Shown here piece after piece: positions 47,390 to 55,043 of a stretch of DNA of 64,000 nucleotides. The stretch lies in the NCBI RefSeq assembly GCF_014654615.1, contig NZ_BNBB01000001.1, positions 1-64,000 on the forward strand. Direction: 5' to 3'. Each line of letters begins with the position of its first letter. Within the stretch, counting starts at the first letter, position 1. A program made the position numbers and the translations under genes. This DNA is from Streptosporangium violaceochromogenes. GTDB taxonomy: Bacteria > Actinomycetota > Actinomycetes > Streptosporangiales > Streptosporangiaceae. The notes beneath the pieces were generated by a model. The model had not been told where the DNA came from. It was given only the letters and a program-made list of their open reading frames with translations, and did no database searches.

Positions 47390-48194
47390 CTGCGGGAGCC
47401 CCCAAATACGCCTCGACGACCCGGGGGTCGTTCCGCACCTCATCCGGGAGGCCGTCGGCGATCTTCTGGCCGAAGTCCAGCACCGCGATGCGGTCGCTGA
47501 TGCCCATGATGAGGCTCATGTCGTGCTCGATGATGAGGATCGTCCGCCCGGCGTCCCGGATGTCGCGGATCAGCTGCTGCAGGGCCACCTTCTCCGCCGG
47601 GTTCATCCCGGCGGCCGGCTCGTCCAGCAGCAGCAGCTTCGGCCTGGTCGCCAGCGCGCGGGCGATCTCCAGCCGGCGCTGGTCACCGTAGGGCAGGTTC
47701 TTGGCGTGGTCGTCGGCCCTGTGGGAGATGCCGACGAAGTCGAGCAGTTCCATCGCCAGTGCCCGGCCCTCGCGCTCGGCCCTGCGGTGCGCCGGAAGGC
47801 CCAGGGCCACGCTCACCATGCCCGAGCGGTGGTGAGCGTCGGCGCCCACCATGACGTTCTCGACGGCCGTCATGTTGTGGAAGAGCCGGATGTTCTGGAA
47901 GGTACGGGCGATGCCCCGCTTGGTGATCTTGAAGCGCTTGACGCCGCTGATCCTCTCGCCCTGGAAGCGGACCTGTCCCTCCGTCGGCTGGTACACGCCG
48001 GTCACCACGTTGAAGACCGTCGTCTTGCCCGCGCCGTTCGGGCCGATGAGGGCGAAGATCTCCCCCTCGGCGACGGTCAGGTTCACCTCCCGCAGCGCCG
48101 TGACGCCGCCGAACCGCATGACGAGCCCCTGCAACTCCAGCATCGCGCGGGCGCCGTCCTTCCGGCCTGCCTCCGCGCTCGTCTCGGCGCTCAC
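47379..48194 (-). CDS. livG: Branched-chain amino-acid ABC transporter ATPase LivG
   Basis: A 271-residue ATPase. Walker A GPNGAGKTTVFNVV (about 49), the LivG-specific segment IARTFQNIRLFHNMTAVENVMVG (about 90-112), signature LPYGDQRRLEIARAL (about 170) and Walker B LLLLDEPAAGMNP (about 190). A 17-residue polar extension precedes the ABC domain. It overlaps livM by four bases and livF by 11. Confidence 0.95.
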   Translation of the reverse strand: MSAETSAEAGRKDGARAMLELQGLVMRFGGVTALREVNLTVAEGEIFALIGPNGAGKTTVFNVVTGVYQPTEGQVRFQGERISGVKRFKITKRGIARTFQNIRLFHNMTAVENVMVGADAHHRSGMVSVALGLPAHRRAEREGRALAMELLDFVGISHRADDHAKNLPYGDQRRLEIARALATRPKLLLLDEPAAGMNPAEKVALQQLIRDIRDAGRTILIIEHDMSLIMGISDRIAVLDFGQKIADGLPDEVRNDPRVVEAYLGAPADAS

Positions 48195-49336
48195 TTGGAC
48201 GCCACCTCCTCACCGTGCGTCTCCGGCCCGGGGACCTCCGCCCCGAGCGAGCCCATCCCGCCCGTTCCCTCCTTCAGCTCCGCCTTGCGCTGGCGCGACG
48301 GCAGCAGCCCCTCCGGGCGGAAGGTCATCAGCGCGACGAGCACCGCGCCGAAGATCAGCATCCGGTACTCCTGGAGCCCCCGGAAGCGTTCCGGCAGCCA
48401 CGCCACCACGAACGCGCCCAGCATGACGCCCGGGAGGTTGCCCGCGCCGCCCATGACCACCGCGGCGAGGATCGTCGCCGACAGCAGGAACTGGAAGTCG
48501 TTCGGGTTGATGGAGATGACCTTGGAGGCCCACAGCACGCCCATCGCGCCTCCGATCGAGGCGCCGATGGCGAACGCGAGCATCTTGAACCGGAAGGTCG
48601 GCACGCCCATGACCTCGGCGGCGTCCTCGTCCTCGCGGATGGCCGCCCAGGCGCGCCCGACCCGGCTCTTCTCCCAGCGCTTCACCAGGATGATCACGAT
48701 GACGGCCAGCGCCACCAGGAGGTAGTAGTAGGGGCGCGGGTCCAGCACGCCGTACTTGAAGATCTTCACACCGAACAGCTCGATGTCCGGCAGGCTCGGC
48801 GGGTGCGGGATGCCGCGGATGCCGTTCGGGCCGCCGATGGCGTCGGTGTTGCGCGCCGTGATACGGATGATCTCTCCGAAGCCCAGCGTCACGATCGCCA
48901 GGTAGTCACCGCGCAGGCGCAGCGTCGGGGCGCCGAGCGTGATGCCCGACAGCGCGCACAGTCCGATTCCCGCCACCAGGATCAGCCAGAAGTTCCAGCC
49001 CAGCCTGGTGCCGATCAACGCCATCGCGTAGCCGCCGACGGCGTAGAACGCGACGAATCCCAGGTCGAGCAGGCCGGCCTGCCCCACCACCACGTTCAGC
49101 CCGATGGCCAGCACCACGTAGGCGCCGATCGGGAAGAACAGGATGCTGGCCCAGTCGGTGTAGGGCGACATGAAGGCGCCCACGCTCTCCGACGGCAGCA
49201 GCAGGGCCCCGACGATCAGAACCGCGTACAGCGGCCAGCGCTGCCATCCCGGCGTCCTCAGCCAGCGGTCGTGAACGACGTCGCCGTAGTGACCGAGCCG
49301 GAGACGGAAACCTGCGGATCGATTCTTCTGGTTCAT
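48191..49336 (-). CDS. livM: Branched-chain amino-acid ABC transporter permease LivM
   Basis: A 381-residue permease with about ten hydrophobic segments. The family regions AIGLNVVVGQAGLLDLGFVAFYAVGGYA (about 77-104) and TLRLRGDYLAIVTLGFGEIIR (about 143) are intact, as is GRAWAAIREDEDAAEVMGV (about 226), the loop docking to the ATPase. The N-terminal 45 residues are extra and soluble. It overlaps livH and livG by four bases each. Confidence 0.95.
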   Translation of the reverse strand: MNQKNRSAGFRLRLGHYGDVVHDRWLRTPGWQRWPLYAVLIVGALLLPSESVGAFMSPYTDWASILFFPIGAYVVLAIGLNVVVGQAGLLDLGFVAFYAVGGYAMALIGTRLGWNFWLILVAGIGLCALSGITLGAPTLRLRGDYLAIVTLGFGEIIRITARNTDAIGGPNGIRGIPHPPSLPDIELFGVKIFKYGVLDPRPYYYLLVALAVIVIILVKRWEKSRVGRAWAAIREDEDAAEVMGVPTFRFKMLAFAIGASIGGAMGVLWASKVISINPNDFQFLLSATILAAVVMGGAGNLPGVMLGAFVVAWLPERFRGLQEYRMLIFGAVLVALMTFRPEGLLPSRQRKAELKEGTGGMGSLGAEVPGPETHGEEVASK

Positions 49337-50301
49337 GCGCGCGCCTGCTGGAGTGATTCACCGAGGATTCCGGTGGGGCGGAACATCAGGACCAAGACAA
49401 GGATGGTGAAGGAGATCACGTGCTTCCAGTCGGAGCCCGAGAAGATCGCTCCGTAGTTCTCCACCAGCCCGAGGGCGACCCCGCCGAGCAGGGCACCGCG
49501 CAGGTTGCCGATGCCCCCGAGGACCGCGGCGGTGAACGCCTTGATGCCGAAGAGGAAGCCGATGTAGTAGTTCGTGTTCTCGTAGGAGATCAGGTACAGC
49601 GCGCCGGCCACACCTGCCATGCCACCACCGATCAGGAACGTCATTCTGACGATCTTGTTGATGTCCACGCCCATCAGAACGGCCGCCTCCGGATTCTGCG
49701 CGGTGGCGCGGATGCCACGGCCGATCTTCGTGCGGTTGACGAGCATGTCGAGCGCGATCATCATGCCGACCGCCGCCACGATGACGAGCACCTGGTCGAC
49801 CCGGACCGAGTGTCCGAAGATCGAGAAGAGCTCTTCCCTTTCCATCAGCCGGGGCAGGCCCATCTGAATGCGCCCCTGGTTGGGGCGGTCGAACACCCGG
49901 GGGATCACCAGGAGCGCGAACAGCTCCTGCAGGAAGATCGAGGCGCCGATCGCCGAGATGAGCGCCGCCAGCCGGGAGGCGCCGCGGTTGCGCAGCGGCC
50001 GGTAGGCGATCCGCTCCAACGTGACCGCGGTGCCCGCGGAGGCCAGAACCCCCGCCAGGATCATTCCCAGGATCATGCCGACCAGGGCGATGCCGGTCAG
50101 CGGCGAGGTGATACCGAAGACGAACGGGACGAACATCGCGCCGAAAGTCCCGATCATGAACACTTCGGAGTGCGCGAAGTTGATCAGCCGGAGGACACCG
50201 TAGACCATGGTGTACCCGAGCGCGATCAGAGCGTAGATCGAGCCGAAAGCCAGGCCGTCGATCGTGGCCGGCCAGAACTGGTTGATGAAGTCATTGAACA
50301 C
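49333..50301 (-). CDS. livH: Branched-chain amino-acid ABC transporter permease LivH
   Basis: A 322-residue permease. The start region GLAFGSIYALIALGYTMVYGVLRLINFAHSEVFMIG is the LivH signature; GRGIRATAQNPEAAVLMGVDINKIV (about 204) is the ATPase contact loop; AFTAAVLGGIGNLRGALLGG (about 260) is conserved. It starts with GTG. It forms the membrane pore with LivM. The 160-bp gap to livK carries a hairpin, so its expression is lower than or independent of that of livK. Confidence 0.95.
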   Translation of the reverse strand: MFNDFINQFWPATIDGLAFGSIYALIALGYTMVYGVLRLINFAHSEVFMIGTFGAMFVPFVFGITSPLTGIALVGMILGMILAGVLASAGTAVTLERIAYRPLRNRGASRLAALISAIGASIFLQELFALLVIPRVFDRPNQGRIQMGLPRLMEREELFSIFGHSVRVDQVLVIVAAVGMMIALDMLVNRTKIGRGIRATAQNPEAAVLMGVDINKIVRMTFLIGGGMAGVAGALYLISYENTNYYIGFLFGIKAFTAAVLGGIGNLRGALLGGVALGLVENYGAIFSGSDWKHVISFTILVLVLMFRPTGILGESLQQARA

Positions 50302-50391
50302 GGGGGGTTACCACTTCTAGCGGGGGTCGCCTGCATGTCGGTAGCACACCGCCCCCGGCGACGGCCTCGTGGACCTTCGCCGGAGGCAAGA

Positions 50392-50427
50392 GGGGAACGG
50401 GCCCGCACCGCGGCGATCCCGTTCCCC
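50392..50427 (-). terminator. Intercistronic hairpin between livK and livH
   Basis: GGGGAACGGG and its exact complement form a 10-bp stem around a 16-base loop, 36 bases after the livK stop. It probably stops part of transcription or stabilises livK mRNA. Confidence 0.6.
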
Positions 50428-50462
50428 GCGCGTCGACTACCTACTCTCCTTGCGGTCCTGGC

Positions 50463-51662
50463 CTAGCCCAGCTTCGCCTCGGCAGCCTTGCCCAGCAGCG
50501 TGATGGCACCGCCCTTGACCTGGTAGATGTAGATGTCCTTGGCCTCGACCTCACCGTTGGCGCCGAACTTCACGTGCTTGGAGACACCCCCGAGGTCGAC
50601 GGTCTTGAGGAACTCGTTGATCTTGTCCGTGGTGGTGTTGCCCGCCTTGACCGCCTCGACGAAGACCGTCGCCGCGTCGTAGCCCTCGGCCGCGTAGATC
50701 GCCGGGTCGGTGTTGTAGGCGGCCTTGTAGGAGTCGGCGAAGGTCTTCACCTTGGCGTCGGCGACATCCGGGGTGGCGATGTAGCAGGGGCAGCCCACGA
50801 GGGCGCCTTCGGCGTTCGCCGCTCCGGCGCCGTCGATCAGGCCCTTGTCCAGCGAGCCGTCGCCCGAGAAGAACTTCGCGTCCTTCACGCCCTTGTCGCG
50901 CAGCTGCTTGAGCAGGTTGCCGCCCGCCGCGTAGTAGCCGCCGAAGAAGATCGCGTCCGGTTTGGAGGCCGCGACCTTGTTCACCACCGAGGAGAAGTCG
51001 CTCTCCGCCGGGTCGAGCGAGTCGTTGGTCACCTTCACGGCCTTGGTGCCGAGCTGAGTGCGGACGGCGTCGGCGAGCGGCTTGCCGTACTCCGACTTGT
51101 CGTCGATGACGAACACGGTCTTCGCCGCCGCGGCCCCGGCGATGAAGTCCGCGATGCCGGGCCCCTGGACACTGTCGTTGGGCAGGATGCGGTGCCAGAA
51201 CTTCCAGCCGTTCGCGGCCAGGTTGGTGTTGGTCGCGGAGGCGGTGACACTGGGGATCTCCGCCTCCTCCAGCACCGGGGCCACCTGCGCGGACTCACCC
51301 GAGAAGGCCGGGCCGACCAGACCGACGATCTTGTCGGACTTGATGGCCTGCTGGGCCAGCGCGACGGCCTTGGAGGCGTCGCCTTGACTGTCGTACGGAA
51401 CCAGCTCGATCTTCACCGGCGGGTTGGTCTTGTTGTATTCGTCGATGGCGAGCTTCGCGCCGTTCCTCGGCGGGATGACGATACCGGCGTTGGAGCCGGT
51501 GAGGTCGCCCATGAACCCGATCTTGACGGTGCCGGAGGCGGCAGCGCTGGAGCCACCGTCCGCCGGCTTGGTCCCGCCGTCGTTGCCGCAGGCAGCAAGA
51601 CCGAGGGTGAGCGCCACACCGGCGGCGAGCACTCCACCGAGGCGAGCAGTCTTAGGCCGCAA
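50463..51662 (-). CDS. livK: Branched-chain amino-acid binding lipoprotein LivK
   Basis: A 399-residue extracellular receptor of the Leu/Ile/Val-binding (Peripla_BP_6) family. The lipobox in ALTLGLAACGNDG anchors the protein; the mature part starts TVKIGFMGDLTGSNAG. Binding residues in AFSGESAQVAPVLEEAEIPSVTASATN and YDAATVFVEAVKAG follow family positions. It starts with TTG at 51662 after AAGGAAGG. First gene of livKHMGF; transported ligands are expected to be Leu, Ile and Val, but family members also bind other amino acids. Confidence 0.94.
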   Translation of the reverse strand: MRPKTARLGGVLAAGVALTLGLAACGNDGGTKPADGGSSAAASGTVKIGFMGDLTGSNAGIVIPPRNGAKLAIDEYNKTNPPVKIELVPYDSQGDASKAVALAQQAIKSDKIVGLVGPAFSGESAQVAPVLEEAEIPSVTASATNTNLAANGWKFWHRILPNDSVQGPGIADFIAGAAAAKTVFVIDDKSEYGKPLADAVRTQLGTKAVKVTNDSLDPAESDFSSVVNKVAASKPDAIFFGGYYAAGGNLLKQLRDKGVKDAKFFSGDGSLDKGLIDGAGAANAEGALVGCPCYIATPDVADAKVKTFADSYKAAYNTDPAIYAAEGYDAATVFVEAVKAGNTTTDKINEFLKTVDLGGVSKHVKFGANGEVEAKDIYIYQVKGGAITLLGKAAEAKLG

Positions 51663-51745
51663 GGTTGCCTTCCTTTCGCCCGGCCCCGCGGAGAGCCGGG
51701 TTCACAGATGCCCTCCCTGGCGGAGTGGCCAGGGGGTTGTGTCGG

Positions 51746-51775
51746 TTAGTACAACCAGCGCATGTCACGGGTCGA
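51746..51775 (-). promoter_or_regulatory. Possible livK promoter
   Basis: On the minus strand TCGACC (51770-51775), an 18-base spacer and TACTAA (51746-51751) resemble -35 and -10 boxes, about 85 bp upstream of the livK start. The hairpin at 51715-51734 would be in the leader. Confidence 0.35.
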
Positions 51776-51806
51776 TACAGGACACCTCACCGTTACCGCT
51801 TCGTTA

Positions 51807-51860
51807 TTACTCCGATCCTTTATGGCTATACGCCACAAAAGCCGCAGTCACCAGCGGCAT
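51807..51860 (-). CDS. Candidate leader peptide upstream of livK
   Basis: A 17-residue reading frame, MPLVTAAFVAYSHKGSE with a TAA stop. A strong TAAGGAGG stands three bases before the ATG. It lies upstream of, and on the same strand as, livK. Leu/Val/Ala make up nearly half of it. It could be a leader peptide or a remnant of a lost gene. The promoter predicted at 51746-51775 is downstream of it, so linkage to livK requires readthrough. Confidence 0.3.
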   Translation of the reverse strand: MPLVTAAFVAYSHKGSE

Positions 51861-52020
51861 CGTCCTCCTTACATGGATCACTTTAAATTCATTAAAACCA
51901 CACGACACCCTTGACACAGAAGCCGCACGGGACCGATGAGCCGGAAAGTCTCCGTCCCATCGGGGTCCAGCCGCGCGACGGCGGGCGGCCAGGCGGCCGG
52001 CGGGGTTCGGCCCGCGCGTC

Positions 52021-52617
52021 TCAGCCCTCCGGCGGCCCGGCCTCCGACACCTCGTCGGCCACGATCTGGGCCACCTGGCGCATGCTCAGCCTGCGGTCCA
52101 TCGACGCCTTCTGGATCCACCGGAAGGCCTGTGGCTCGCTCCAGCCGTGCCGCGCCATCAGCAGCCCCTTGGCCCGCTCCACCAGCTTGCGCGTCTCCAG
52201 TCGTTCGGAGAGCGTGCCGACCTCCCGTTCGAGCGCGGCGATCTCCTCATGCCGGCTCACCGCCATCTCGATGGCGGGCACCAGGTCCGACTTGGTGAAC
52301 GGCTTCACCAGGTAGGCCATCGCCCCGGCGTCCCTGGCCCTCTCCACCAGATCGCGCTGCGAGAACGCGGTGAGGATCAGGCACGGGGCGATCCGCCGCG
52401 ACACGATCTGCTCGGCGGCCGAGATCCCGTCCAGGACGGGCATCTTCACGTCCAGGATGACCAGATCCGGCCGGTGCCTGGAGGCCAGCTCGACCGCGGA
52501 CTCGCCGTCACCCGCCTCGGCGACGACGGCGTAGCCCTCCTCTTCCAGCATCTCCTTGAGATCGAGGCGGATCAGCGCCTCGTCTTCCGCGATCACCACT
52601 CGCCGCTGCGTACTCAC
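52021..52617 (-). CDS. ANTAR-domain response regulator (PdtaR-like)
   Basis: A 198-residue RNA-binding antiterminator. The receiver domain (about 5-120) has EDEALIRLDL, the phospho-acceptor Asp in LVILDVKMPVLDG (about 58), and Lys in YLVKPFTKSDL (about 108). A coiled coil leads to the ANTAR domain (about 135-190: LVERAKGLLMARHGWSEPQAFRWIQKASMDRRLSM), which binds tandem RNA hexaloops. The GTG at 52617 is used; the upstream frame runs into the tRNA. No histidine kinase is nearby. Homologue of PdtaR/EutV-type regulators; in mycobacteria the partner kinase is encoded elsewhere. Confidence 0.93.
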   Translation of the reverse strand: MSTQRRVVIAEDEALIRLDLKEMLEEEGYAVVAEAGDGESAVELASRHRPDLVILDVKMPVLDGISAAEQIVSRRIAPCLILTAFSQRDLVERARDAGAMAYLVKPFTKSDLVPAIEMAVSRHEEIAALEREVGTLSERLETRKLVERAKGLLMARHGWSEPQAFRWIQKASMDRRLSMRQVAQIVADEVSEAGPPEG

Positions 52618-52709
52618 GAGCAAGAGAGTACAGATGTCCGCTAGATTGGGACCACGCCGGTTCTCCCCCGCGTGATCGCGTCTCGCGGTCGTCCGGCGCC
52701 CGGCGAAAC

Positions 52710-52782
52710 GCCTCGGTACTCCAACGGCAGAGAGGGCGCTCTCAAACAGCGCACAGTGTGGGTTCGAATCCCACCCGGGGCA
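52710..52782 (+). tRNA. tRNA with CAA anticodon (formally tRNA-Leu), class I length
   Basis: A 73-base cloverleaf. The acceptor stem GCCTCGG pairs with CCGGGGC with one T-G pair. The D arm has a three-pair CTC/GAG stem. The anticodon stem GCGCT/AGCGC encloses CTCAAAC with CAA at positions 34-36. The variable loop ACAGT has five bases. The T arm is GTGGG-TTCGAAT-CCCAC, and the discriminator is A. CCA is not encoded. CAA reads the Leu codon UUG, but bacterial tRNA-Leu normally carries a long variable arm; this one does not. The divergent neighbour is the ANTAR gene. Confidence 0.88.
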
Positions 52783-52790
52783 CGAAAAGA

Positions 52791-52819
52791 GGCGCCCGGC
52801 CCGTTTCGGACCGGGCGCC
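52791..52819 (+). terminator. tRNA terminator
   Basis: GGCGCCCGG pairs with CCGGGCGCC, with a further CCG/CGG pairing inside, eight bases after the tRNA 3' end. TTCGT follows. Confidence 0.75.
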
Positions 52820-52954
52820 TTCGTCGTGCGCGCCCGCCTCACGGTACGGTCTTCCCCGTCGCGCGTTTTCCCCGCGAGTCGAGAACACCCCGGGGCCGGG
52901 TGGCCGGCGCCGCCGGGTCTCCCGGGCCACGGACAACACGAGAGGCGGCCATGA

Positions 52955-53500
52955 ATGACGTACCACGTCGTTCCCGGTGAGCTCCATCTGAGCGGCCACG
53001 GCCTGGTACTGCGAGAGTGGGACGACGACGACCTCGCGGCGATGACGGCCCTGTTCGACGACCCGGACGTGGCCTGCTGGACCCCGCTGGTCTCCCCGTT
53101 CGACCTGGGGGCGGCCCGGCTCTACCTGAAGCGGGCACGGGAGCGGCGGGCCGCGGGGCAGCGGATCCAGCTGGCGATCACCGTGGACGGACGGGAGCCG
53201 CTGGGTGAGGTGCTGCTGATGCGCGACGGAGCGGACGCCGAGATCGCGGAGGTCGGCTACGGCGTGGGCCCGGCGCACCGGGGCCGGGGGCTGGCCACGC
53301 GGGCGGTGCGGGTGATGACGGGCTTCGCGCTCGGCACGCTGGGCGTCGAGCGCCTGCTGCTGAAGATCGGGGCGGGCAACACGGCGAGCGAGGCGGTGGC
53401 CCGCGCCGCCGGATACCACCTGACGGACGCGCCGCCGATCACCGTCGAGGAGAAGGGCCGCCCGCTGTCGCTGCGGACCTGGGAGTACGGCGGGGCGTGA
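52955..53500 (+). CDS. GNAT-family acetyltransferase (RimJ/RimL type)
   Basis: A 181-residue acetyltransferase of the RimJ/RimL-like group (Acetyltransf_3): LSGHGLVLREWDDDDLAAMTALFDD at the start, the CoA loop VGPAHRGRGLATRAVRVMTGFAL (about 106-128), and ERLLLKIGAGNTASEAVARAAGY near the end. The substrate is unknown; relatives acetylate N-terminal Ala/Ser of ribosomal proteins or small amines. ATG start. It lies between the tRNA and the convergent pyruvate kinase gene. Confidence 0.85.
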   Translation: MTYHVVPGELHLSGHGLVLREWDDDDLAAMTALFDDPDVACWTPLVSPFDLGAARLYLKRARERRAAGQRIQLAITVDGREPLGEVLLMRDGADAEIAEVGYGVGPAHRGRGLATRAVRVMTGFALGTLGVERLLLKIGAGNTASEAVARAAGYHLTDAPPITVEEKGRPLSLRTWEYGGA

Positions 53501-53512
53501 GGCCCGCCGTAC
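53485..53512. terminator. Hairpin over the GNAT stop codon
   Basis: GTACGGCGGG and its exact complement form a 10-bp stem with an 8-base loop spanning the stop codon. It may serve the convergent pyruvate kinase gene as well. Confidence 0.55.
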
Positions 53513-53542
53513 CCCGCCCGGCCCCGCCGCGCCCTCGGCCGG

Positions 53543-54973
53543 TCAGGAGGGATGGGCGACGGCCGCGCCGATGGTGTGGACGCGCAGGGCGTTGGTGGAC
53601 CCGGCGGTGCCCGGAGGGGACCCGGCGACGATGACGACCTTGTCCCCCTTCTCCAGGCGGGCGTGGGCCAGCAGGGCGGCCTCGACCTGGCGGACCATGT
53701 CGTCGGTGTGGTGGACGAAGGGGACCTCGAAGGTCTCCACGCCCCAGGTGAGGGCGAGCTGGCTGCGGACGTGGGGCGAGGAGGTGAAGGCCAGCAGCGG
53801 GATCGGCGAGCGGTAGCGGGCCAGGCGGCGGGCGGTCTCACCCGACATGGTGAAGGCGACCAGGGCCTTGGCCCCGACGATGGCGCCGACCTCGGCCGCG
53901 GCGCGGGCGATGGCGCCGCCGGTGGTCTCCGGCAGCCGGTCGAGGCTGTGGGTGGCCCGCAGCGAGGACTTCTCGGCCGCGCAGGCGATGCGGCTCATGG
54001 TCGTGACGGCGTCGACGGGGTAGTTGCCCACCGAGGTCTCGCCCGAGAGCATCACGGCGTCGGCGCCGTCCATCACGGCGTAGGCGACGTCGGAGGCCTC
54101 GGCCCGGGTGGGGCGGGGGGCGGAGATCATCGAGTCGAGCATCTGGGTGGCGACGATGACGGGACGGGCTTTCTCCCGGCAGAGCTCGATGGCCTGCTTC
54201 TGGACGATCGGCACCTCTTCGAGCGGAAGCTCGACGCCCAGGTCTCCCCGGGCGACCATGATGCCGTCGAAGGCCTCGATGATCTCCGGGAGACGTTCGA
54301 CCGCCTCCGGCTTCTCGATCTTGGCGAGCAGCGGGAGGCGCAGGGCCTCCTGCTCCATGATGTCGCGCACGACGTCGGCGTCGGAGGGGCGCCGGACGAA
54401 CGACAGCGCGATGAGGTCGAAGCCGGTGCGCAGGGCCCAGCGCAGGTCGGTCTCGTCCTTGTCGGTGAGGGCGGGGGCGCTGACGTTGACGCCGGGCAGG
54501 TTGAGGCCCTTGTTGTCGGAGATCATGCCGCCGATGATCACGCGGGTGACGACGCGGGGGCCGTCGACGCCGGTGACCTCCAGGTGGAGCCGGCCGTCGT
54601 CGACGAGGACGTTGTCACCGGGGCGGACGTCCCGAGGGAGGCCGAGGTAGGTGGTGGAGACCTGCCGGCGGTCGCCGGGGACGTCCTCGGTGGTGATGGT
54701 GAAGACGTCGCCGAAGCCGAGGCGGACGGGCCCCTCCGCGAAGCGGCCCACCCGGATCTTGGGCCCCTGCAGGTCGGCGAGCACGCCCACGCCGCGGCCG
54801 AGGTCGGCCGCGGCCTCCCTCACCCGGTCGTAGACCTGCCTGTGCAGCTCATGGGTGCCGTGGCTGAGGTTGAAGCGGGCCACGTCCATGCCTGCGGCGA
54901 TGAGCTCGCGCAGGCGCTCCGGGGAGGAGGTGGCCGGGCCGAGGGTGCAGACGATTTTCGCGCGACGAGTCAC
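53543..54973 (-). CDS. pyk: Pyruvate kinase
   Basis: A 476-residue glycolytic enzyme making pyruvate and ATP from phosphoenolpyruvate and ADP. The N-terminus TRRAKIVCTLGPATSS, MDVARFNLSHGTHE, LPLLAKIEKPEAVE (catalytic Lys), MVARGDLGVELP and KPVIVATQMLDSMI-type segments (here RPVIVATQMLDSMI) are intact, and a normal C-terminal domain ends in RVHTIGAAVAHPS. The GTG at 54973 fits the family start, but AGGAG is only two bases before it; the ATG at 54985, four codons upstream, is possible with a leaderless mRNA. Single-gene unit. Confidence 0.95.
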   Translation of the reverse strand: MTRRAKIVCTLGPATSSPERLRELIAAGMDVARFNLSHGTHELHRQVYDRVREAAADLGRGVGVLADLQGPKIRVGRFAEGPVRLGFGDVFTITTEDVPGDRRQVSTTYLGLPRDVRPGDNVLVDDGRLHLEVTGVDGPRVVTRVIIGGMISDNKGLNLPGVNVSAPALTDKDETDLRWALRTGFDLIALSFVRRPSDADVVRDIMEQEALRLPLLAKIEKPEAVERLPEIIEAFDGIMVARGDLGVELPLEEVPIVQKQAIELCREKARPVIVATQMLDSMISAPRPTRAEASDVAYAVMDGADAVMLSGETSVGNYPVDAVTTMSRIACAAEKSSLRATHSLDRLPETTGGAIARAAAEVGAIVGAKALVAFTMSGETARRLARYRSPIPLLAFTSSPHVRSQLALTWGVETFEVPFVHHTDDMVRQVEAALLAHARLEKGDKVVIVAGSPPGTAGSTNALRVHTIGAAVAHPS

Positions 54974-55043
54974 GGCTCCTACCATAATTGGTACAGACCA
55001 CTTGGTTGTCCCGTTGACCGGAGCCGGAGGGAAAAACTCCGCC

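Larger units (their letters stand above)
51663..52020. other. livK upstream region
   Basis: A 358-bp interval between livK and the ANTAR gene. From the livK side it holds a 7-bp hairpin (CCCTGGC/GCCAGGG, 51715-51734) in the livK leader, a possible promoter (51746-51775), a candidate 17-codon ORF (51807-51860), an AT-rich island (51860-51905), and a weak CCGATG/CATCGG hairpin (51932-51960) that may end the ANTAR transcript. Confidence 0.4.
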
